Of a stretch of DNA of 11,652 nucleotides, positions 6,401 to 11,652 are shown one piece after another (positions within the stretch are counted from its first letter, which is position 1; the number at the start of each line of letters is the position of its first letter). Source of the stretch: Pseudohongiella sp. GTDB taxonomy: Bacteria > Pseudomonadota > Gammaproteobacteria > Pseudomonadales > Pseudohongiellaceae. A program made the translations under genes and the position numbers. The stretch spans positions 1 to 11,652 of the forward strand of contig JAUSPW010000169.1 of NCBI GenBank assembly GCA_030652635.1, written 5' to 3'. The notes under the pieces are model-generated. The model saw nothing but the letters and a program-made list of their open reading frames with translations. It had not been told where the DNA came from and did not search any database.

Positions 6401-7171
6401 ATGCAAATAGTAACTTTGAATTGCAACGGCATCCGATCAGCAGCACGAAAAGGTTTTTTTGACTGGCTTGAAACACAGTCACCTGACGTAGTCTGTTTGC
6501 AGGAAACAAAAGCCCAGGAATCACAATTGGCTGACCAGATTTTTAGCCCTCAACCTTATGAGCGCTACTATTTTGATGCCGAAAAAAAAGGTTATTCAGG
6601 CACTGCAATCTATACAAAGAAAAGACCAGACAACATTATCAGAGGCTTGGGCTGGGATATCGCTGATCGCGAAGGCAGATATTTACAAGCTGATTTTGGC
6701 AATCTGAGTGTCATTTCGCTTTATATGCCCTCGGGTTCCAGTGGCGATGAGAGACAACAGATCAAATTCCAGTTTCTTGAATTATTTCAACACCATTTAC
6801 AAACATTGAGGATGGATGGCCGCAGTTATGTTATCTGTGGCGACTGGAATATGTGCCATAAACCGATTGACCTCAAAAACTGGAAAGCCAATCAAAACAA
6901 GCCTGGCTTTTTGCCAGAAGAGCGCGCATGGCTGGATCGACTTTACAATGAGACTGGATATGTTGATGCATTCAGGTTGGTGAATCAGTCTCCAGATCAA
7001 TACAGCTGGTGGTCAAATCGCGGGCAAGCGAGAAGCAAAAATGTTGGATGGCGACTGGATTATCCTGTGTTAACACCAGAACTCGCAGCTAAAGTGCAGA
7101 ACGTTTCAATCTATACGGAGCAGATTTTCTCAGATCACGCGCCGGTCACTTTAACGCTTGCTGACATGTAG
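6401..7171 (+). CDS. xthA: Exodeoxyribonuclease III family protein, Crc-like with intact active site
   Basis: This is a metal-dependent endonuclease/exonuclease/phosphatase-fold protein, most likely an apurinic/apyrimidinic endonuclease and 3'-5' exonuclease in base excision repair. It has 256 residues. Catalytic motifs are LNCNGIR with Asn7, LQETK with Glu35, LYMPSG with Tyr108, GDWN with Asp148 and Asn150, WRLDY with Asp220, and SDHAP with Asp245 and His246. From memory, several stretches resemble Pseudomonas Crc, the catabolite repression regulator: GRYLQADF, PSGSSGDE, KNW..NQNKPGFL, ERAWLD and the YSWW..RGQA block. Crc lacks the catalytic residues, whereas this protein keeps them, so a nuclease is the better call. 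The start matches family N-termini but has no clear ribosome binding site. A GTAAC element lies at codon 4. ppiA follows after 81 bases. Confidence 0.9.
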   Translation: MQIVTLNCNGIRSAARKGFFDWLETQSPDVVCLQETKAQESQLADQIFSPQPYERYYFDAEKKGYSGTAIYTKKRPDNIIRGLGWDIADREGRYLQADFGNLSVISLYMPSGSSGDERQQIKFQFLELFQHHLQTLRMDGRSYVICGDWNMCHKPIDLKNWKANQNKPGFLPEERAWLDRLYNETGYVDAFRLVNQSPDQYSWWSNRGQARSKNVGWRLDYPVLTPELAAKVQNVSIYTEQIFSDHAPVTLTLADM

Positions 7172-7252
7172 AATAGCCTGCAAGATTTATGACACAACAA
7201 CAGATTAATTGTAGTTAAAAGAATTTGGTGAATTGAAAAAGGCAACAGACTT

Positions 7253-7849
7253 ATGAGTCCAACTTTAAGATTATTAACAGGTTTACTGGTTTCTTTGACG
7301 TGCTGGGCAAGCGCCGCGCAAGCCCAGCCGCTGACGGCCCTGATAACAACCAATAAAGGCGATATCACCTTGGAGTTGAATCAGCAGGCAGCACCTACCA
7401 GTGTCGCCAACTTTGTCAATTTATCTCTGCGCGGATTTTATGATGGACTGACATTTCACAGAGTAGAAAATCGTTTTATGATCCAGGGCGGTGATCCAGA
7501 AGGCGACGGCACCGGCAGTCCAGGATATCGTTTCACCGGTGAAACGAATCTGAGGCATAACCGGCCCGGCGTAGTATCTACAGCAAACGCTGGCCCTGGA
7601 ACAGATGGCAGCCAATTTTTTATAACACATATTGCTACGCCTCACCTGGACGGAATTCATTCTGTGTTTGGCGTTGTCACGAGCGGCATGCAAGTTGTTA
7701 ATCAGATTCGTCGAGGCGACAAGATCCAAAGCATAGTGATTACAGGCGATATCGCGGATCTTTGGGTGCGAAAGGCAGAGGATCTGGCGCGCTGGAATGT
7801 TGCTCTCGATGAAAACTTCAGTCATCTCAAGCCCGCGCCATCGCCTTGA
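7253..7849 (+). CDS. ppiA: Periplasmic peptidyl-prolyl cis-trans isomerase, cyclophilin type
   Basis: Cyclophilins catalyse cis-trans isomerisation of X-Pro bonds during protein folding. The 198-residue protein has a signal peptide (hydrophobic about 6-19, cleavage likely after AAQA at residue 24), so it should be periplasmic like E. coli PpiA (190 residues). Catalytic-core residues are visible: FHRV with Arg70, FMIQGGDP with Phe75, Met76 and Gln78, SQFFIT with Gln121 to Phe123, and LDGIHSVFG with His136. The position equal to Trp121 of human cyclophilin A is Leu132, which is common in bacterial members. AAAAAGG at 7236-7242 is a fair ribosome binding site, 10 bases before the ATG. It ends 16 bases before the convergent yciI stop, with no visible terminator between them. 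Confidence 0.93.
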   Translation: MSPTLRLLTGLLVSLTCWASAAQAQPLTALITTNKGDITLELNQQAAPTSVANFVNLSLRGFYDGLTFHRVENRFMIQGGDPEGDGTGSPGYRFTGETNLRHNRPGVVSTANAGPGTDGSQFFITHIATPHLDGIHSVFGVVTSGMQVVNQIRRGDKIQSIVITGDIADLWVRKAEDLARWNVALDENFSHLKPAPSP

Positions 7850-7865
7850 AATATACTTCTAAACG

Positions 7866-8165
7866 TCAGGGCAAGACCTTTTTGAAAGGTTTCACTATCA
7901 CTCGATGATATACACCTGCTGCCATATATGGATCGGCATCTGCCCACTGCCTGGCATCGGCCAGGCTGGCGAATGATGCAACAATCAGGCTGCCTGAAAA
8001 TCCTGCATCACCGGGGTTTTCGGAGTCTATAGCGGGAAAAGGCCCGGCAAGTACCAACCTGCCTTCTTGATGCAATTTCTCGAGTCGCGCGAGGTGTTGG
8101 GGACGCACGGGGGTTCTTAAGGGCAAACTGTTCTGAACATCTTCACTCATGATCGCGTATAACAT
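7866..8165 (-). CDS. yciI: YciI family protein
   Basis: This is a small ferredoxin-like-fold protein of the YciI/YCII superfamily. The E. coli protein is about 98 residues and its cellular role is not settled. This 99-residue product begins MLYAIMSEDV and carries the family core VRPQHLARLEKLHQEGRLV (20-38, with His24), AGPFPAID (40-47), WADADPY (74-80) and the closing VKPFKKV (91-97). A longer in-frame ATG exists at 8261, but ATG 8165 is preferred: it matches the E. coli N-terminus, and GGAG at 8174-8171 lies 5 bases upstream. It is transcribed away from yciO, from its own candidate promoter at 8227-8255. Confidence 0.92.
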   Translation of the reverse strand: MLYAIMSEDVQNSLPLRTPVRPQHLARLEKLHQEGRLVLAGPFPAIDSENPGDAGFSGSLIVASFASLADARQWADADPYMAAGVYHRVIVKPFKKVLP

Positions 8166-8226
8166 TGTGTCTCCGAAGCTAACGGTGTATTTCAAGATAG
8201 TTGACGGCATTTTGCACCATCGCGTG

Positions 8227-8255
8227 AAAATACAACTAATTTGTCGGGTCGACAA
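8227..8255 (-). promoter_or_regulatory. Candidate sigma-70 promoter of yciI
   Basis: On the minus strand TTGTCG (8255-8250) and TATTTT (8232-8227) are separated by 17 bases, each matching 4 of 6 consensus bases. The predicted leader to ATG 8165 is about 55 bases. Confidence 0.4.
8241..8255. promoter_or_regulatory. 15-base dyad, possible operator in the yciI/yciO divergent region
   Basis: TTGTCG, GGT, CGACAA form a perfect 6-3-6 inverted repeat. One arm is the proposed yciI -35 element, so a bound dimer could block that promoter. The regulator is unknown. Confidence 0.35.
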
Positions 8256-8273
8256 TGCCACGGTAGCCTGATA

Positions 8274-8302
8274 TTGTCCGCCACGTATTGGAGTCGTACG
8301 AT
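8274..8302 (+). promoter_or_regulatory. Candidate sigma-70 promoter of yciO
   Basis: TTGTCC (8274-8279) and TACGAT (8297-8302) are separated by 17 bases, each matching 4 of 6 consensus bases. It lies about 45 bases before the yciO ATG and may also serve trpS, scpA and scpB, since no terminator is seen between them. Confidence 0.35.
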
Positions 8303-8347
8303 AAATTTCCTTTAACGTTTTCCAGGATATTGCACTAAAAAACCCGC

Positions 8348-8968
8348 ATGGCGCACACTCTTGTAATTCATCCGCAGAATCCAGAAGCCAGGTTAATCAG
8401 GCAAGCTGCCCAGTGTCTGCTGGACGGTGGTGTGATTGTTTATCCTACTGACTCTACTTACGCTCTCGGATGTCATATGGGCGATAAAAATGCCCTTGAA
8501 AGAATTCGTAAAATTCGACAACTCACTGACAAACACAACCTGACGCTGATGTGCGCGGATCTTTCCGCCATTGCTACATATGCCAAGGTCAGTAATAGTG
8601 CGTACAGACTTTTAAAAGCGTATACCCCAGGCCCGTATACATTCATTCTGGATGCAACTGCTGAAGTGCCAAGACGGCTCATGCATCCCAAACGTAAGAC
8701 TATCGGCCTCAGGGTACCCGCCAATGCCGTGAGCAGGGCGTTGTTAGAGGCCGTTGGCGAGCCATTGATGAGCACCAGTTTGATCATGCCTGGCGATGAT
8801 CAACCGCTATCTGACATTTATGACATAGAGGATCGCTTGGGCAAGCATGTGGACTTGATCATTGACAGCGGCTCTTGTGGTCTTGAGCCTTCCACAGTGA
8901 TTGATCTGGTAGATGGCATTCCAGTTGTTATTCGAACTGGTTTGGGTGATCCTGCGCCTTTCTTGTAA
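8348..8968 (+). CDS. yciO: YciO, Sua5/YrdC-domain protein
   Basis: YciO belongs to the Sua5/YrdC/TsaC fold, whose TsaC members make threonylcarbamoyl-AMP for tRNA t6A. YciO is a separate paralogue that does not generally replace TsaC, so its true reaction is uncertain. At 206 residues it has the same length as E. coli YciO and aligns to it end to end by eye: IHPQNPEARLI (7-17), GGVIVYPTDSTYALGC (27-42), the basic IRKIRQL (53-59), FTLMC-like LTLMC (65-69), PGPYTFIL (94-101), VPRRLMHPKRKTIGLRVP (107-124), MSTSL (141-145) and VDLIIDSG. It ends in DPAPFL. The ATG is the only start compatible with the family N-terminus, as a stop lies 4 codons upstream, and no strong ribosome binding site precedes it. 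Confidence 0.92.
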   Translation: MAHTLVIHPQNPEARLIRQAAQCLLDGGVIVYPTDSTYALGCHMGDKNALERIRKIRQLTDKHNLTLMCADLSAIATYAKVSNSAYRLLKAYTPGPYTFILDATAEVPRRLMHPKRKTIGLRVPANAVSRALLEAVGEPLMSTSLIMPGDDQPLSDIYDIEDRLGKHVDLIIDSGSCGLEPSTVIDLVDGIPVVIRTGLGDPAPFL

Positions 8969-9003
8969 CATATTCATTGTTTTTAAAAACCACCATCAAA
9001 AAA

Positions 9004-9009
9004 GGGGAG
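9004..9009 (+). promoter_or_regulatory. Ribosome binding site of trpS supporting TTG at 9016
   Basis: GGGGAG lies 6 bases before TTG 9016. It separates this start from the longer in-frame TTG at 8977, which has no such site and would add 13 residues not typical of the family. Confidence 0.6.
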
Positions 9010-9015
9010 ACGGGC

Positions 9016-10230
9016 TTGTCTACTGTTGATTCACAAAATCGCGTGCTTTCAGGTATGCGACCAACAGGCCAGTTGCATTTGGGCCACTACCACGGCGTTT
9101 TAAAGAACTGGGTACAGCTGCAGCACACGTATCAGTGCTTCTTTTTTGTTGCCGATTGGCATGCCTTGACAACACACTATGCAACGCCAAAAGTGATCGA
9201 AGACAGTGTGATGAATATGGTCATCGATTGGCTTGCCGCCGGTGTTGACCCGGAAAAAGCGACCTTATTCATTCAATCAAAAATACCTGAGCATGCCGAG
9301 CTGCATTTGTTGTTGTCCATGATGACCCCATTAGGCTGGCTGGAGCGCGTTCCCAGTTACAAGGACCAACAGGAAAAATTACGCGATAAGGACCTCGAGA
9401 CCTACGGCTTTTTGGGTTACCCATTATTGCAAAGCGCCGACATTCTGATTTACAGAGCGGGTTTTGTTCCAGTTGGCGCAGATCAGGTTGCGCATGTTGA
9501 GCTTACACGCGAAATTGCCAGACGCTTCAATCATCTTTATGGCAAGGAACCGGATCACGAACAGCTGGCGTTAGCTGCTGTAAAAAAAATGAGTAAAAAG
9601 GATGGCAAGGAAATCCTGTTGCAGCGCACCGCTTTTCAGCAACAAGGTGATCATCAGGCGCTGGCACAAGGTCGAACGTTAATACGTGAGCAACAGAATC
9701 TTTCATTGAGTGACCGCGAGCGTGTGCTGGGTTATCTGGAAGGCAGTGGTAAGGTCATCCTTTCTGAACCGCAGGCACTGCTGACACCCGCGGCAAAAAT
9801 GCCCGGTTTGGACGGTCAAAAAATGTCTAAATCCTATGGCAACACAATTGCCTTGCGTGAACCTCTCGATGGACTTGCAAAAAAAATAAACACAATGCCG
9901 ACCGATCCGGCTCGTATTCGATTGACTGATGCCGGCAATCCAGACAACTGCCCAGTCTGGCAGTTGCATGAAGTGTACTCAGATACGGATACCAAGAACT
10001 GGGTTCAAAATGGGTGTCGCAATGCCGGAATTGGTTGCCTAGCCTGCAAAAAACCATTGGTAGATGCCGTGATCTCGGAATTGGAACCAATGCAGGCACG
10101 TGCCGCGCAGTACCAGAAAGACCCTGATGAAGTGCGCAATATCCTTGTGAAAGGCAGCGAACGAGCACGAGTCCATGCCGTGGAAACACTTAACGAAGTA
10201 CGTTCGGCCATGGGCTTGAGTTATCGATGA
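9016..10230 (+). CDS. trpS: Tryptophan--tRNA ligase
   Basis: TrpS is a class I aminoacyl-tRNA synthetase that charges tRNA-Trp with tryptophan using ATP in the cytosol. With the TTG start at 9016 it has 404 residues. The N-terminal nucleotide fold begins RVLSGMRPTGQLHLGHYHG, with the HIGH-type motif HLGH at 21-24. The KMSKS loop is at 269-273 (nt 9820-9834), preceded by PGLDGQ. The C-terminal domain carries CPVWQLHEVY (312-321) and the signature GCRNAGIGCLACKK (333-346). Between NHLYG (172-176) and EPQALLT (251-257) is an insertion of about 70 residues absent from short TrpS proteins such as that of Bacillus. I recall similar insertions in some proteobacterial TrpS. It holds a second KMSK-like string at 190-195. 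The gene starts 47 bases after yciO. Confidence 0.94.
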   Translation: MSTVDSQNRVLSGMRPTGQLHLGHYHGVLKNWVQLQHTYQCFFFVADWHALTTHYATPKVIEDSVMNMVIDWLAAGVDPEKATLFIQSKIPEHAELHLLLSMMTPLGWLERVPSYKDQQEKLRDKDLETYGFLGYPLLQSADILIYRAGFVPVGADQVAHVELTREIARRFNHLYGKEPDHEQLALAAVKKMSKKDGKEILLQRTAFQQQGDHQALAQGRTLIREQQNLSLSDRERVLGYLEGSGKVILSEPQALLTPAAKMPGLDGQKMSKSYGNTIALREPLDGLAKKINTMPTDPARIRLTDAGNPDNCPVWQLHEVYSDTDTKNWVQNGCRNAGIGCLACKKPLVDAVISELEPMQARAAQYQKDPDEVRNILVKGSERARVHAVETLNEVRSAMGLSYR

Positions 10231-10258
10231 CGCCTCGTGAACACGCAGGTAAGGTCAA

Positions 10259-11116
10259 ATGAGCGAGCTAGACCAACAAGCGGAAACAGACACCAAATCT
10301 GTTGAGACTGTTATTGCCCAGCAAGAGATGCCCTTTGCGTTTATTGCTGGCAAAGCTGTCACGCAACTGCCTCACGACTTATATATTCCTCCCGACGCAC
10401 TGGAAGTCTTTCTGGAGGCTTTTGAAGGACCTCTGGATTTATTGCTCTATCTGATTAAACGGCAGAATATAGACATTCTCGACATCGATGTATCTGTGAT
10501 TACCGAACAATACATGGCATACGTTGATCTGATGGAGTCTCATCAGTTTGAACTCGCTGCTGAATATCTTGTAATGGCAGCCATGCTTGCCGAAATAAAA
10601 TCGAGAATGTTGCTGCCACGCAGCAGCATGGATGAGGAAGAGGAAGAAGATCCACGCGCGCAATTGATCCGGCGACTTCAAGAGTATGAGCGGTATAAAA
10701 AAGCGGCAGAGGATCTGGATTTATTGCCGAGAATCGAGCGTGATATTTATCTGGCTCGGGCGCAAGAACCTCAAATGGAAAGACATACACCAGACCCTGT
10801 AGTTGAGTTACAGGAAATTCTCGCTGCGCTGGCTGGTGCATTACGCAGGGCTGATATGTTTGAACATCACCAGGTTCAACGAGAAACATTATCAACACGT
10901 GAGAAAATGGCCGAAATTCTGGTCAGGCTTTCTACAGAGCGTTTTGTCCCTCTGGTGTCACTTTTGATGAGAGAGGAGGGGCGTCTCGGTGTAGTCGTCA
11001 CCTTTTTGGCCGTTATGGAACTCATCAAAGATGCTCTGGTAGACATTGTACAAAGTGAACCTTTTGCGCCTATTCATATCAAGGCACGAAGCCAGTCAGC
11101 GACAGGTGTTGAATGA
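10259..11116 (+). CDS. scpA: Segregation and condensation protein A (ScpA)
   Basis: ScpA is the kleisin that bridges the head domains of the SMC dimer and binds ScpB, forming the bacterial condensin that compacts and helps separate chromosomes. The 285-residue protein has a variable N-terminal extension (about 1-48). The conserved kleisin start follows: FEGPLDLLLYLIKRQNIDIL at 55-74, ITEQYMAYVD (81-90) and the helix AAEYLVMAAMLAEIKSRMLLPR (100-121). Next come an acidic linker DEEEEED (125-131), the helix IRRLQEYERYKKAAEDL (137-153) and a C-terminal winged-helix region (about 208-275). It begins 28 bases after trpS, with AAGG just before the ATG, and overlaps scpB by 4 bases. Confidence 0.95.
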   Translation: MSELDQQAETDTKSVETVIAQQEMPFAFIAGKAVTQLPHDLYIPPDALEVFLEAFEGPLDLLLYLIKRQNIDILDIDVSVITEQYMAYVDLMESHQFELAAEYLVMAAMLAEIKSRMLLPRSSMDEEEEEDPRAQLIRRLQEYERYKKAAEDLDLLPRIERDIYLARAQEPQMERHTPDPVVELQEILAALAGALRRADMFEHHQVQRETLSTREKMAEILVRLSTERFVPLVSLLMREEGRLGVVVTFLAVMELIKDALVDIVQSEPFAPIHIKARSQSATGVE

Positions 11117-11652
11117 CAGAACACAACATAGAAATTTTAGATACCGACACCGGAGAAGAGGCCTTTGAGACCATCAGCTATCAGCCTCAACCGATTGATC
11201 AGCATCTGCTCCGGCAAATATTAGAAGGGATATTGCTGGCGGCAGGCAGACCTATGCCGATATCTGCGCTGAGCGAAATTTTTCTTGAAGCCGAGCGACC
11301 TGATTCAGAAAGCATAAGAGCAGCTCTGCGTGATATCGAGGCGGACTGCCAATCGCGTGGATATGAGCTAAAAGAGGTTGCCTCTGGCTTCCGATTCCAG
11401 GTCAGACAACATCTTGGTCCCTGGATCTCGAGATTGTCCGAGGAAAAACCTCAGCGTTATACCCGCGCATTATTAGAAACGCTTGGTCTGATCGCCTACC
11501 GACAGCCAATTACCCGGGGGGATATCGAAGAGATCCGAGGTGTTGCTGTAAGTTCAACTATAATAAGAACCTTACTTGATCGCGAGTGGGTGCGTATAGT
11601 AGGCCACCGTGACGTTCCGGGGCGGCCCGCCATGTTTGCCACCACACGCCAG
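11113..11652 (+). CDS. scpB: Segregation and condensation protein B (ScpB), 3' end missing
   Basis: ScpB forms a dimer of two winged-helix domains that binds the ScpA linker and is required for SMC-ScpAB function. The frame is open to the right edge, giving 180 residues; the family usually has about 180-300, so some C-terminal sequence is missing. Visible features are LRQILEGILLAAGRPMPISAL (33-53), GFRFQVR (92-98), and the second winged-helix core beginning KPQRYTRALLETL (112-124) and continuing AYRQPITRGDIEEIRGV (128-144), IIRTLLDREWV (150-160) and GHRDVPGRPAMFATT (164-178). The last two blocks are the strongest ScpB signatures. The ATG overlaps the scpA stop (ATGA). In related bacteria rluB often follows, but that lies outside the window. 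Confidence 0.95.
   Translation, partial: MTEHNIEILDTDTGEEAFETISYQPQPIDQHLLRQILEGILLAAGRPMPISALSEIFLEAERPDSESIRAALRDIEADCQSRGYELKEVASGFRFQVRQHLGPWISRLSEEKPQRYTRALLETLGLIAYRQPITRGDIEEIRGVAVSSTIIRTLLDREWVRIVGHRDVPGRPAMFATTRQ

Larger units (their letters stand above)
6199..6414. repeat. Cluster of GTAAC/GTTAC pentamers, possible regulator binding array
   Basis: GTAAC occurs at 6239, 6261, 6303, 6355 and 6410, and its complement GTTAC at 6199 and 6332. Five of the seven are preceded by A in the GTAAC orientation or extended as GTAACA. The steps 6239-6261-6303-6355 are 22, 42 and 52 bases, near 2, 4 and 5 turns of DNA. About 0.4 copies would be expected by chance in 216 bases of random sequence. 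The array lies upstream of both the small minus-strand gene and the exonuclease gene, which starts at 6401. Direct repeats with helical phasing are typical of response-regulator sites, but I cannot name the regulator. Confidence 0.5.

Noticed and set aside
6199..6414. GTAAC repeats considered as a CRISPR array or integron attC site.
   Set aside because: The units are only 5-7 bases with unequal spacing and mixed orientation. There are no conserved 20-40 base repeats and no attC core pairing.
8166..8261. Longer yciI reading frame starting at 8261 (32 extra N-terminal residues).
   Set aside because: The E. coli-like N-terminus MLYAIM begins at 8165 with its own ribosome binding site, and the extra region overlaps the candidate promoter.
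8979..8990. 12-base palindrome GTTTTTAAAAAC between yciO and trpS.
   Set aside because: It is too AT-rich and has no loop, so it is not a terminator. Probably chance in a short AT-rich spacer.
8977..9015. Upstream TTG start for trpS.
   Set aside because: It has no ribosome binding site, while TTG 9016 is preceded by GGGGAG at 6 bases and gives a normal TrpS N-terminus.

Overview
The window looks like chromosomal DNA from a free-living gammaproteobacterium of moderate GC content. This rests on the Ccm system I gene order, a YciI/YciO pair close to the Escherichia coli proteins, and the trpS-scpA-scpB block. A marine or Pseudomonas/Cellvibrio-like lineage is plausible but not proven. Most of the window is housekeeping DNA with tight gene packing. 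I see no transposase, integrase, tRNA, rRNA or CRISPR array.

Layout. Positions 1-4264 (+) hold the end of a cytochrome c maturation operon: ccmF (5' end missing), ccmG, ccmH and ccmI. ccmF/ccmG and ccmG/ccmH overlap by 4 bases (ATGA). ccmI starts with TTG 4 bases after ccmH. ccmI itself overlaps moaA by 4 bases, so the molybdenum cofactor genes moaA and moaB (4261-5871) are joined to the ccm operon. CcmF, G, H and I carry out the last steps of heme attachment to apocytochrome c in the periplasm. MoaA makes the first committed molybdopterin intermediate, and MoaB is a molybdopterin-binding-fold protein. The coupling suggests co-production of cytochromes c and molybdoenzymes, as in respiratory chains.

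Positions 5872-6400 hold no long gene and are the least ordinary part of the window. On the minus strand I find a complete small transcription unit. It has a dense cluster of GTAAC/GTTAC pentamers partly spaced by helical turns, a possible promoter, a strong ribosome binding site, a 33-residue hydrophobic peptide gene (6053-6154), two adjacent hairpins, and a GC-rich hairpin followed by eight U on that strand, which abuts the moaB stop codon. I do not recognise the peptide.

Positions 6401-7849 (+) hold an exonuclease III family gene with an intact active site but clear resemblance to the Pseudomonas regulator Crc, then a periplasmic cyclophilin (ppiA). ppiA converges with yciI (7866-8165, minus) across only 16 bases. 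The yciI/yciO divergent region has a candidate promoter in each direction and a 15-base dyad over the yciI -35 element. From 8348 the plus strand carries yciO, trpS (TTG start, extended subfamily with an insertion), scpA and the first 180 codons of scpB. ScpA and ScpB are the non-SMC subunits of the chromosome condensin and overlap by 4 bases.
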